From NCBI RefSeq assembly GCF_036231945.1, contig NZ_CP109599.1, forward strand, positions 5,173,501 through 5,237,500: a stretch of 64,000 bases of DNA, given 5' to 3'. The translations under genes were made by a program, and so were the position numbers. How positions within the stretch are numbered: the stretch's first letter is position 1; each line of letters begins with the position of its first letter. The stretch comes from Streptomyces sp. NBC_01429. GTDB taxonomy: Bacteria; Actinomycetota; Actinomycetes; Streptomycetales; Streptomycetaceae. The notes beneath the pieces were generated by a model. That model ran no database searches. It was given only the letters and a program-made list of their open reading frames with translations, and was not told the origin of the DNA. Shown here in pieces: positions 1 through 8,270 of the stretch.

Positions 1-1
1 G

Positions 2-358
2 GAGACCGTCTACGCGCCGCGCTTCCACCGCGAGATCGAGGAGTCCATCGCGGGCGAGATCGCGATCGGCCCGGAGGTGCGGCTCGTCATCACCGAAGGC
101 AACTACCTGCTGCTGCCGCAGGGCCCCTGGGCCCGAGTACGGCCGCTGCTGGACGAGTCCTGGTACGTGGAACCGGACGAGCCCCTACGCCTGCGACGCC
201 TGGTCGACCGCCACATCCAGTTCGGCAAACCCCCGCGGGCCGCCCACGCCTGGGCACACGGCACCGACCAGCGCAACGCCGAACTGATCGCGACCACCCG
301 CCCCCACGCCGACCTGGTGGTACGCCCGACCGACAACGACGCCGCCGCCGCGCACTGA
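2..358 (+). CDS. Nucleoside/nucleotide kinase family protein, 3' part
   Basis: The reading frame is open from the left edge of the window, so the 5' end with the P-loop is missing. The visible ~118 residues include VITEGNYLL, a strand typical of the uridine kinase/phosphoribulokinase-like P-loop kinases, and a C-terminal segment with LRLRRLVDRHIQFGK followed by NAELI, which in this family contributes the lid and base-contact region. The family phosphorylates sugars or nucleosides, and the substrate cannot be told from this part. The stop lies 86 bp before the stop of the convergent glyA. The family call is fairly safe and the substrate is unknown. Confidence 0.75.
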   Translation, partial: ETVYAPRFHREIEESIAGEIAIGPEVRLVITEGNYLLLPQGPWARVRPLLDESWYVEPDEPLRLRRLVDRHIQFGKPPRAAHAWAHGTDQRNAELIATTRPHADLVVRPTDNDAAAAH

Positions 359-444
359 CGCTCACCGATGACGTCCCGGGTCAGCTCCCCGCCGGGCCCG
401 GCTCCTGCGACGGACGGCAGGTGCCGGACGGCAAGTGCCGGATG

Positions 445-1767
445 TCAGACCGGCAGGCCCGGGGCCGGGTACGCCGTGAGCAGGTCGGCCACCTCGGTGC
501 GGATCGTGGACAGGGCGTCCTCGTCCGCCGTCCGGGCCGCCGTGATGCCCCGGTCGATCCATGCCGCCACCGTCGCCATGTGCTCCGTGGACAGGCCGCG
601 GGAGGTCAGGGACGGGGTGCCGATGCGGATGCCGGAGGGGTCGAAGGGCTTCCTCGGGTCGTACGGGACGGTGTTGTGGTTGACGACGATGCCCGCCCGG
701 TCCAGGGCCTTCGCCGCGGTCTTGCCCGGGACGTCCTGCGCCGTGAGGTCGATCAGGAGGAGGTGGTTGTCGGTGCCGCCGGAGACCAGGTCGTAGCCCC
801 GGGCCAGCAGTTCGTCGGCGAGGGCGGCGGCGTTCGCCACGACCGCGTGGGCGTAGTCACGGAAGGACGGGCGGGCCGCCTCGCGCAGGGCGACGGCGAT
901 GGCGGCGGTGGTCTGGTTGTGCGGGCCGCCCTGGAGACCGGGGAAGACCGCCTTGTCGATGGCCTTGGCGTGTTCCGCGCGGGACATGAGCATCGCGCCG
1001 CGCGGGCCGCGCAGGGTCTTGTGCGTGGTCGTCGAGACGACGTCCGCGTACGGAACGGGCGAGGGGTGGGCGCCGCCCGCGATCAGGCCGGCGATATGGG
1101 CGATGTCCGCGACGAGGACCGCGCCCGACTCCCGGGCGATCTCCGCGAAGGCCGGGAAGTCGATCGTGCGGGGGAGGGCCGTACCGCCACAGAAGATGAT
1201 CTTCGGCCGCTCTTTGAGGGCCAGGTCGCGTACCTCGTCCAGATCGACCCGGCCGGTGTCCGCCCGCACCCCGTACCGCACGCCCCGGAACCATGTACCG
1301 GTCGCCGAGACGCCCCAGCCGTGGGTGAGGTGCCCGCCCATCGGCAGCGCCATGCCCATGACCGGGTCGCCGGGCCGGGCGAAGGCGAGATAGACGGCGA
1401 GGTTCGCCGGGGAACCGGAGTACGGCTGCACATTGGCGTGCTCGACGCCGAAGAGGGCCTTGGCGCGGGCCGCGGCGAGCAGCTCGACCTGGTCGATGAC
1501 CTGCTGGCCCTCGTAGTAGCGCCGGCCGGGGTAGCCCTCGCTGTACTTGTTCTGGAGGACGGTGCCGGACGCCTCCAGCACCGCGCTCGACGCGTAGTTC
1601 TCGCTCGGGATGAGGCGCAGCGTGTCGGACTGGAGCCGCTCCTCGGCCCTGATCAGCGCCGCCAGTTCGGGGTCGGCGGCGCTGAGGGCGGGGTGGCGGT
1701 CCGCGGGGAGGTTGTCCGCGGCGTGGCGGTTCGTGGTGTGGCGGTTCTTCGGGTCGGGCGTCGTCAT
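445..1767 (-). CDS. glyA: Serine hydroxymethyltransferase
   Basis: The 440-residue protein matches the pyridoxal-phosphate enzyme that interconverts serine and glycine while charging tetrahydrofolate with a one-carbon unit in the cytosol. The PLP-lysine motif TTTHKTLRGPRGA is intact, as are the N-terminal IPSENYAS and the YYEGQQ segment. The length is normal for bacterial SHMT. I chose the ATG at 1767 because a GGAGG lies 7 bp upstream; the open frame extends further to 1845, but that extension has no family similarity. The gene follows glxA on the same strand after 214 bp that contain an 18-bp perfect palindrome, so it probably has its own promoter. Confidence 0.95.
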   Translation of the reverse strand: MTTPDPKNRHTTNRHAADNLPADRHPALSAADPELAALIRAEERLQSDTLRLIPSENYASSAVLEASGTVLQNKYSEGYPGRRYYEGQQVIDQVELLAAARAKALFGVEHANVQPYSGSPANLAVYLAFARPGDPVMGMALPMGGHLTHGWGVSATGTWFRGVRYGVRADTGRVDLDEVRDLALKERPKIIFCGGTALPRTIDFPAFAEIARESGAVLVADIAHIAGLIAGGAHPSPVPYADVVSTTTHKTLRGPRGAMLMSRAEHAKAIDKAVFPGLQGGPHNQTTAAIAVALREAARPSFRDYAHAVVANAAALADELLARGYDLVSGGTDNHLLLIDLTAQDVPGKTAAKALDRAGIVVNHNTVPYDPRKPFDPSGIRIGTPSLTSRGLSTEHMATVAAWIDRGITAARTADEDALSTIRTEVADLLTAYPAPGLPV

Positions 1768-1848
1768 GGTGGGTCCTCCGGGGCGATCCGTCTGTTCGGT
1801 CGTCGTCCCGTCCCGGGCCGCCCGGTCACCTGCCCCGCCGCGCACCCG

Positions 1849-1866
1849 TACGGGACATGTCCCGTA
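1849..1866. promoter_or_regulatory. 18-bp perfect palindrome upstream of glyA
   Basis: TACGGGACATGTCCCGTA is a perfect two-fold palindrome centred about 90 bp upstream of the glyA start and 125 bp after the glxA stop. It could be an operator for a dimeric repressor of glyA. With no loop it is a poor intrinsic terminator. No regulator is adjacent. Confidence 0.5.
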
Positions 1867-1981
1867 GGTGCCCAGGCGGGCGGCACCCCGTGTGCTCGGC
1901 CCGCGCGGCTCCCCCGGGGTCGCTTCCCCGTGCGCCAGTCGCCGCGCGTCCCCGTCAGCTTAGCCCGCCCGCCCGCGAGCG

Positions 1982-3937
1982 CTACTGGACATCCACCCAC
2001 ACCGCCTCCGACGGCGTCCCCTTCCCGTCCGTCACGAAGAGCATGTACCAGCCGGCGGGGACCAGGGCCGAGTTCTTCGGGACCGTGACCTCGATGCCGT
2101 CCGCCGTCTTCTCGAAGTCGAGCGCGATCGTGCGCTGCTCCACGTCCGTGACATGGGTGACCGCGCTCGGGCGCATGAGTTTGGCGGTCTTGATGCCGGC
2201 GGGGTCCTTGGTCTTGAAGACGCCCGTCGCGCCGCGCTCGATCTCCTTCGGGCCGCCCGTGAGTTCGGGGCGGGAGTCCCGGTACAGGTAGGGCGGGGTG
2301 TAGATCTCGATGCGCTGCTCGAAGACGCCCGGCTTGGTGTTGGCCTTGTCCGCGTAGAGGGAGTCCGAGCCGAAGATCATCACGCGGCCGTCGGGCAGCA
2401 GCACCGACCCCGAGTGGTAGTTGCGGCCCACCGCCGGGTCGGCGACGCGGGTGTACGTCCCGGACACCGGGTCGTACGTACGGGCCTGGAGGACGTTGGA
2501 GCCGCCGCGGCCCCGGTAGTCCTCGGAGCCGCCGGTGACCAGGACGCTGTCGTCGGGGAGCAGCGAGGCGCTCGGGTAGCGGGTGCCCTTGTCGAGCGTC
2601 GGGCCGTCCTTGAAGCGCGGGTCGGGGTCCTTGAGGTCGACGAGCCGGGACTTCTCGCTGGACTTCTCCGACTCGCCGACCCCGCCGCCGCCGATGACCA
2701 TGAACTTCTGGTCCTGCGCCGGCGGCAGCATCACCGTCGCCGAGGTCTCCATCTTGTCGGAATCGCTCAGCCCCGGGATCTTGTCGAACTTGTTCGTCTC
2801 CAGATCCCACACGCCCGGCGTGCGGCCGACGTCGGCCGGTCCGTACCCCGCGTTGGAGCCGCTGTAGAACAGCTTGCCGCTGTCCAGCAGGAAGACCGCC
2901 GGGTACGTGGGGAACTTACGGATGATCCCGGTGTACTCCCAGCTGCGGGTCTTCGGGTCGTAGATCTCGTCCTTGCCCGGGACGATCTGGCCGATCTCGT
3001 CCAGCCCGGACATCGCCAGGACCTTGCCGTCCTTGAGGGTGGTCAGCGTCGGGTACCAGCGGGCCTCGTTCATCGGGTCGACGCTGATGTACTTCTCCGC
3101 CACCGGATCGAACTCGTACGCCTCCTTGATGCCCTGGAAGTCCTTCTTGTCCAGCGCCAGCTTCTGCGCGATGCCGTACACGTTGCGGGCGTCGGAGCCC
3201 TTCATGCCGTGCACCCGGTAGTTGTCCTCGGCGCCGGTCTCGTACTTCGTGCCGGACTGGCGGGCCTCGACGTAGATACGGCCGAGACCGGCCTCGGTCC
3301 GCAGGAAGGCGCCCGTGTCCGGGTCGAAGATCTTCTTGGCCTTCTCGACCAGGATCGGGTCCTTGGAGACGAACGTCTTGTTGTTCTCCTTGCCCGTGAA
3401 CACCGTCCCGGCGGGCAGGGTGATCGGCTTGTCCGGGTCCTCGTTGTGGACGACCATCAGGCCGCCCGCCTTGGTGATGTCGCCCTTGAGCTTCTCGTAC
3501 CGCTTCGTACCGCCCGCCACCAGCAGGTTCCCGTCGGGCAGCTGGGTGTGCCCGGAGCAGAACATGTCCTTCGGGGTGGGGATCATCTTGTACGAGTCGT
3601 CCACCGGGTCCCAGAGCACCGACTCGAACTTGCCCGCGTCGAAGTTCTTCTGGTTGTTCCCGGAGCCGGCGATCAGCAGCACCTTGCCGGTGTGGAGCAG
3701 CGAGGCGTGGATCGAGTTGATCCGGAACTCCGCCGGGACGTCGAGGAAGTCCCAGTGGCCGTTGGCCGCCTTGTAGTCAGGCCGGTTGATCTTGTACTCG
3801 TGGTACTGCTGCGAGCTGAACCGGTAGAGGGCGGGTCCGTTGAACCCGGCAACCGCGACCACGACGGCGGCGCCTATCGCTATGCGCCGTGCGCGGTTCT
3901 TGCGGTGGTTCTGTTGCCGGACGGGAATCGCACTCAT
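1982..3937 (-). CDS. glxA: GlxA, galactose-oxidase-like copper radical oxidase
   Basis: The 651-residue protein has a short N-terminal basic segment and one membrane anchor (about residues 18-35), then a Kelch-like beta-propeller and C-terminal beta domain of the AA5/GlxA type. The copper and radical-cofactor residues are visible: Cys127 in MFCSGH and Tyr295 in RWYPT (the expected Tyr-Cys crosslink pair) with Trp294 stacking, Tyr507-His508 in RNYHSG, and His592 in AVTHVTD. In S. coelicolor and S. lividans GlxA works with CslA at hyphal tips to make or modify a surface glycan. The start ATG overlaps the cslA stop by 4 bp (ATGA), so the two are translationally coupled. The endoglucanase cslZ expected next is absent. 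Confidence 0.93.
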   Translation of the reverse strand: MSAIPVRQQNHRKNRARRIAIGAAVVVAVAGFNGPALYRFSSQQYHEYKINRPDYKAANGHWDFLDVPAEFRINSIHASLLHTGKVLLIAGSGNNQKNFDAGKFESVLWDPVDDSYKMIPTPKDMFCSGHTQLPDGNLLVAGGTKRYEKLKGDITKAGGLMVVHNEDPDKPITLPAGTVFTGKENNKTFVSKDPILVEKAKKIFDPDTGAFLRTEAGLGRIYVEARQSGTKYETGAEDNYRVHGMKGSDARNVYGIAQKLALDKKDFQGIKEAYEFDPVAEKYISVDPMNEARWYPTLTTLKDGKVLAMSGLDEIGQIVPGKDEIYDPKTRSWEYTGIIRKFPTYPAVFLLDSGKLFYSGSNAGYGPADVGRTPGVWDLETNKFDKIPGLSDSDKMETSATVMLPPAQDQKFMVIGGGGVGESEKSSEKSRLVDLKDPDPRFKDGPTLDKGTRYPSASLLPDDSVLVTGGSEDYRGRGGSNVLQARTYDPVSGTYTRVADPAVGRNYHSGSVLLPDGRVMIFGSDSLYADKANTKPGVFEQRIEIYTPPYLYRDSRPELTGGPKEIERGATGVFKTKDPAGIKTAKLMRPSAVTHVTDVEQRTIALDFEKTADGIEVTVPKNSALVPAGWYMLFVTDGKGTPSEAVWVDVQ

Positions 3938-5955
3938 TTCTTACGTCCCCCAAGGGAAATCCGCGTTGCTGTCTGATCGTTGGTCACCGGGAGAGGCGCG
4001 GTCGCCGGGGTTCCGGCGGCCGCCGAGGTTCCGGGAAGGGGTGAGGGCAGTACGGCGGTCCGCGGACCCGTCGCGGGCCCGGCCGGACCCGCGTGCCGCG
4101 CTCCGCCACCGTGGGCTCCGCCACCGGGCGCTCCGCCACCGCGCCGCGCCCGGCGCTTCTTCTTCTCGTCGCGCATGCCCAGCCGCCAGACGATGATCGG
4201 CGCCGCCGTGATCAGCATGGCCAGCGTCGCCCAGGTGACCATCGCCGGGTGGGAGTGCCCGTTGAAGAAGGACGCGCCGATCGATCCGCCGAAGACCACG
4301 ATGAAGAAGAGATGGATACGGAACGTACCGAACAGCGTGTCCGGACTGGACGAGTCGCCCTTCGGCGTCACCACGAACTTGCTCTTGCGGTGCAGTACGG
4401 CGTCCATCAGCGACCGGGCGTAGAGCGGCGCGGACATCGCGGACATCGCCATGCCGGCCAGTCCGCCGGAGCCCTCCGGCTCGTGCGGCGAGACGTTGTG
4501 GCGCCGGTTCCAGACGTAGAGGCCGATCTGGAGGGCCGAGGCGTTGCCGTAGAGCATCATCCAGATCGTCGGGTCGATCTGCACGCCCGAGGCGCCCATG
4601 CCCAGGAACAGCGCGCAGCTCAGCGCCGCCAGGATCCAGTTGAGGGCGGACATCGGGTAGAAGATGATCATCATCGTGTAGTTGAAGAGTTTGCCGGGCG
4701 GCAGCGTGGTGAAGCCGCGCCAGTACTGCCGCAGGATCGTGTCGTACGTCCCGCGCGACCAGCGCAGCTGCTGCGTGAAGAAGTCCGTCCAGGCGGTCGG
4801 GCCCTCGCCGACGGCCAGCACGTCCGGGGTGTAGACCGAGCGCCACTTGCGGCCGGTGGCCGGGTTCTTGTGGCGGTGGATCTCGAAGCCCGTCGCCATG
4901 TCCTCGGTGATCGAGTCGTACAGACCGCCGATCTGCTTCAGCGCCTTGATCCGCACCGCGTTGCTCGTGCCGACGAACATGGGCGCGCCGTAGCGGTTGC
5001 CCGCGCGCTGGATCAGGGCGTGGAAGAGGAACTGCTGCGACTCGGCGGCCTTGGTGACGAACGAGTCGTAGTTGCCGTAGACCTGCGGTCCGATGACGAA
5101 GCCGACGTCCGGGTCGCGGAAGTAACCGAGCATCCGCTCCAGATAGTTCGGCATCGGGATGTGGTCGGTGTCGACGGAGGCGAAGTAGTCGTAGTCGTCA
5201 CCGTGCGCGTCGAGCCAGGCGTTGTAGTTGCCGTGCTTCGTCTTGGCGCGGTGCGGGCCCTTCGCCTGGTTCCACTCGGCGATGCCCTTGCGCGAGAAGT
5301 GGCGTACCCCCAGGCGCGCGCAGACCTCCTTGACCGCCGGGTCGTCGCCCTCGTCGAGCAGCCATACGTGCATCAGCCCGCGGTGCCGGATCCGTACCGC
5401 GGCCTCCAGGGTCTTCGTCACCATCTCCAGGGGCTCCTTGCCCGGTACGAAGGAGGTGAGGAAGGCGACCCGGGTGTCGGGCTCGGGGATGACCGGGACG
5501 GGATCGCGGGCCACCAGCGTCGCGTGCGCGTTGGAGAGCACGTTCATCGTCCGGAACAGCTCGATCAGTCCGATCGAGACGAGCATCACGATGTCGAGGA
5601 CGAGGAGCGTGTCGTTCTTCAGGTTCGGATCGCGCTCGGTCCAGTGCTGGGGCTGCATCAGCCACACGAAGAGACCGAGCGAGAGCAGCGGGGCGGCACC
5701 GAGCAGCAGCGCGGCCCGGATCCGGTGCGGCTCCTGGGAGAGCAGCGAGCGGTACTGCACCTTGTACGGCTTCGCGGGGTCGGGGCGCGTGAGAGGTCCG
5801 GCGAGCCTGCTGTAGTGCTCGTAGTCGTACTTGGGCAGCTCGGTCTTCTTGGGGCGCTGTCTCTGCCCGCCCCTTCTGAGCTGGGCGGGAAGCCGCAGCT
5901 GTGTGGTCCGGGAAACGTCGCTGTCCCGCGGATCGCCGGCCGGCGTCGACGTCAT
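3934..5955 (-). CDS. cslA: CslA, cellulose-synthase-like glycosyltransferase family 2
   Basis: The 673-residue membrane glycosyltransferase has two predicted helices (about residues 85-140), a cytosolic GT-A domain and C-terminal helices. Processive GT2 motifs are intact: the D in LLDEGDD, DTDHIP, the acceptor motif ITEDMAT and QQLRWSRG (QxxRW). The family polymerises a beta-glucan from UDP-glucose; in Streptomyces CslA acts at hyphal tips with the DivIVA polarisome and is needed for aerial growth on osmotically active media. I prefer the ATG at 5955 because GGGGGGA lies 7 bp upstream; a GTG at 5973 would add six residues. The low-complexity Gly/Ala/Pro tail (about residues 590-660) is poorly conserved. 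The gene is co-transcribed with glxA. Confidence 0.93.
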   Translation of the reverse strand: MTSTPAGDPRDSDVSRTTQLRLPAQLRRGGQRQRPKKTELPKYDYEHYSRLAGPLTRPDPAKPYKVQYRSLLSQEPHRIRAALLLGAAPLLSLGLFVWLMQPQHWTERDPNLKNDTLLVLDIVMLVSIGLIELFRTMNVLSNAHATLVARDPVPVIPEPDTRVAFLTSFVPGKEPLEMVTKTLEAAVRIRHRGLMHVWLLDEGDDPAVKEVCARLGVRHFSRKGIAEWNQAKGPHRAKTKHGNYNAWLDAHGDDYDYFASVDTDHIPMPNYLERMLGYFRDPDVGFVIGPQVYGNYDSFVTKAAESQQFLFHALIQRAGNRYGAPMFVGTSNAVRIKALKQIGGLYDSITEDMATGFEIHRHKNPATGRKWRSVYTPDVLAVGEGPTAWTDFFTQQLRWSRGTYDTILRQYWRGFTTLPPGKLFNYTMMIIFYPMSALNWILAALSCALFLGMGASGVQIDPTIWMMLYGNASALQIGLYVWNRRHNVSPHEPEGSGGLAGMAMSAMSAPLYARSLMDAVLHRKSKFVVTPKGDSSSPDTLFGTFRIHLFFIVVFGGSIGASFFNGHSHPAMVTWATLAMLITAAPIIVWRLGMRDEKKKRRARRGGGAPGGGAHGGGARHAGPAGPATGPRTAVLPSPLPGTSAAAGTPATAPLPVTNDQTATRISLGGRKK

Positions 5956-6502
5956 GAGTCCATCCCCCCGCACGCACTTCGCTGCGTGTCTGGTCGATCG
6001 GTTCGTCCGGAATGGTCCCCCTCGACCATCACCCCGGACGCGTCAATTGCGCCCCCTGTCCGGTATGGACAGAAACGGCGGCCGTTCGGTTGCGTGATGC
6101 GACGACGACGGCCATGCGTGACGCGGAAGCCCCCCTGCCCCGTCGGACCCCTCCGTCGGGACAACTCCTCGTGCCGTGTCCAACTGTTCGGACCGCATGC
6201 CCCATTGGGGTCAATGGGTTCAGGATAGGTTCTCCGACCCCCGTCGTGATCGCAAGGAAGAAAAAGGCCGAATGTAGGTCATTTGAGCGATTTGAGCGAC
6301 CGGTGTGACGGATGTGTGATGGATGTGATGGCGACCATGCGCCATCGTTCACAGGTTTCGAGGGCATGTGTACGGGGTTGAGCGCGCGGGTGTGAGCCGC
6401 CCCACGAACCGGGCAGGCCCGGTGAACACGGCGGAGCCGGCGGGCGGCCCGGTCGCCGGACGCGCGGGCGTCGCGCGGAAATCGCCGCCGGGTGAACGAG
6501 CG
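5956..6502. other. Intergenic region upstream of cslA
   Basis: This 547-bp stretch separates cslA from the tRNA-Lys terminator. I see no credible gene. It must carry the cslA-glxA promoter. An A-rich patch near 6250-6266 and a tandem 9-bp direct repeat (ATTTGAGCG twice, 6281-6298) are the most distinctive features and could be regulator contacts, but no -35/-10 pair stands out. Confidence 0.5.
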
Positions 6503-6531
6503 AAGCCCCTTCACGCGTGGTGAAGGGGCTT
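6503..6531 (-). terminator. Intrinsic terminator of tRNA-Lys copy 1
   Basis: A 12-bp perfect stem (AAGCCCCTTCAC paired with GTGAAGGGGCTT) with a 5-nt loop lies about 10 bp beyond the 3' end of the tRNA gene in its direction of transcription. Confidence 0.85.
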
Positions 6532-6541
6532 GCGCTGTGCG

Positions 6542-6615
6542 TGCGCCGCCAGGGACTCGAACCCCGGACCCGCTGATTAAGAGTCAGCTGCTCTAACCAA
6601 CTGAGCTAGCGGCGC
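6542..6615 (-). tRNA. tRNA-Lys(CTT), copy 1 of 3
   Basis: The minus strand folds into a complete cloverleaf: acceptor GCGCCGC/GCGGCGC, discriminator A, D arm GCTC..GAGC, anticodon stem GCTGA/TCAGC with loop CTCTTAA (anticodon CTT, reads AAG), and T arm with GGTTCGAACC. CCA is not encoded. A likely -10 box (TAGAGT, 6631-6636) sits 16 bp upstream of the tRNA 5' end and a strong terminator follows. The same sequence recurs at 11860-11933 and 28568-28641. Confidence 0.97.
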
Positions 6616-6798
6616 CTGCTGACCTGGAGAACTCTACCCGATCGGAGCGAGTGGCTCCGACCATTTGATGGGTGTTGCGGCCTGTCGGATTGTCTTTTCT
6701 TACCTTTGATCCGTCAAAATGCGACTTGTCTGGACAGTTGAGAAACTGGCGCCCGTGCAGACGCGTCAAAAGATCTTGATGAGTGTGGAGGGGATCGC

Positions 6799-8259
6799 AT
6801 GACCGTCCCGGTCTTCGAGGAGTACGAGCCCGCTCTCGACTGCCCCTGCGCAGGGTGTGCCGAGCGACGGCGGGATCTGGCCAGAGGGCTGCCGGTACGA
6901 GCCGGTGGCCACCCGGCCGCGCACGGCGTGCGCCGCGCGCTCGTCCTGGCGACCGCCGCCGGGGTCGCGCTCGGCGCCACCGGTGTCGGCGCCGACTCGG
7001 CGCGGGCGGCGGCAGCGCCGGCCAGCCCGCAGACCGGGCCGTCCCTGCTCGACGCGGCCGCACAGGGTGCCGCCGCGCTGCCCGCCGCCCCCGACCCGGA
7101 CACCCCGCAGGGCGGCAGCGCGCCCCTGCACGGGCGTCCGCTGCCGGGGCCCGGCTCCAGCCATCCGTCGGCCGAGCTGCGCAAGTCCACCCGGGCCGAC
7201 ATCATCAACCGCGCCAAGCGGTGGGTGAACGCGAAGGTGCCGTACAGCATGGAGAAGTTCTGGTCGGACGGCTACCGGCAGGACTGCTCCGGCTATGTCT
7301 CGATGGCCTGGAACCTCGAAGGCAACGAGTGGACGGGCAGCCTCGCGCAGTTCGGGGTGCGGATCGAGCGCGAGGAACTCCAGCCCGGCGACATCCTGCT
7401 CTTCCACAATCCGGCCGACCCGAACAAGGGGTCGCACGTCACGATCTTCGGCGGCTGGACCGACTACACGCACTCGTCCTACGTGGCGTACGAGCAGACG
7501 AAGCCGCACACCCGCTCGCAGGCGACGCCGATGGCGTACTGGAGCAATTCCAGCCGGTACGTGCCCTACCGCTACAAGGGGCTGGCCGAATCCTCCGACG
7601 GCAAGGGCCCGGGACCGGATACGGGTACGGGCGCGGGTTCGGGCAAACCCACCGGCACCGGCGCCTCGGCGACGTTCCCCGGAGCGTCCTCCTTCGGCCC
7701 CGGCGCCAACAACAAGTACGTCACCCAGCTCGGCCAGATGCTGGTGGAGCGCGGCGGCAAGCGCTTCTACACCCAGGGCCCGGGGCCGCGCTGGAGCGAG
7801 GCGGACCGCCGCGCGACCCAGGCGTTCCAGCGGGCGCAGGGCTGGCGCGGCCCGGACGCGGACGGGCTGCCCGGCCGGGACACCTGGCGCTATCTGGTGA
7901 ACGGACTGGGCAAGAACATCCCGGCCGCGGGCGCGGGCGGCAGTCCGGGGGTGAGCGCGAGCGCCGGAGCGCAGGGCGCGAGCGCCCAGGGCGGCAGCGG
8001 CGCGCAGGTGAGCGCGGGCGCGCCCGCGTACCCGGGAGGCGCGTACTTCCGGCCGGGCCGCTCCAGCACGCATGTCGCCGAACTCGGCAAGCAGCTCGTG
8101 CGCAAGGGCTTCGGCAAGCACTACTCCACGGGCCCCGGCCCCCGGTGGACCGAGGCCGACCGGCGCAATGTCGAGGCGTTCCAACGCGCCCAGGGCTGGC
8201 GCGGCGCCGAGGCCGACGGCTACCCGGGCCCGCAGACCTGGCGGCGACTCTTCGCATGA
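6799..8259 (+). CDS. Secreted NlpC/P60-like hydrolase with two peptidoglycan-binding repeats
   Basis: The 486-residue protein has an unusual N-terminus with a Cys pair (CPCAGC, about residues 15-20), then an Arg-Arg leader and hydrophobic stretch (about 45-75) that looks like an export signal or anchor. Next comes an NlpC/P60-like domain (about 130-265) with the catalytic Cys in DCSGYVSM and a His in GSHVTIFGGW, which suggests a cysteine peptidase or amidase acting on the cell wall. Two C-terminal repeats of about 70 residues, each ending near AFQRAQGWRG and an xTWRxL motif, look like peptidoglycan-binding modules separated by Gly/Ala/Ser linkers. RBS GGAGGGG precedes the ATG. The next gene starts 11 bp after the stop, so the two form an operon. 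In S. coelicolor the equivalents lie beside cslA, which fits a role in wall remodelling for glycan passage; that role is inferred. Confidence 0.8.
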   Translation: MTVPVFEEYEPALDCPCAGCAERRRDLARGLPVRAGGHPAAHGVRRALVLATAAGVALGATGVGADSARAAAAPASPQTGPSLLDAAAQGAAALPAAPDPDTPQGGSAPLHGRPLPGPGSSHPSAELRKSTRADIINRAKRWVNAKVPYSMEKFWSDGYRQDCSGYVSMAWNLEGNEWTGSLAQFGVRIEREELQPGDILLFHNPADPNKGSHVTIFGGWTDYTHSSYVAYEQTKPHTRSQATPMAYWSNSSRYVPYRYKGLAESSDGKGPGPDTGTGAGSGKPTGTGASATFPGASSFGPGANNKYVTQLGQMLVERGGKRFYTQGPGPRWSEADRRATQAFQRAQGWRGPDADGLPGRDTWRYLVNGLGKNIPAAGAGGSPGVSASAGAQGASAQGGSGAQVSAGAPAYPGGAYFRPGRSSTHVAELGKQLVRKGFGKHYSTGPGPRWTEADRRNVEAFQRAQGWRGAEADGYPGPQTWRRLFA

Positions 8260-8270
8260 CGGAGGCAAGG

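Noticed and set aside
421-2088. A 555-codon plus-strand frame opposite glyA
   Set aside because: It is the antisense shadow of glyA; Arg/Gly/Val-rich with no family similarity, typical of high-GC DNA.
2153-3976. A 607-codon plus-strand frame opposite glxA
   Set aside because: Shadow frame; the minus-strand frame has all GlxA catalytic residues.
4093-6228. A 711-codon plus-strand frame opposite cslA
   Set aside because: Shadow of the GT2 synthase; no ribosome site and no similarity.
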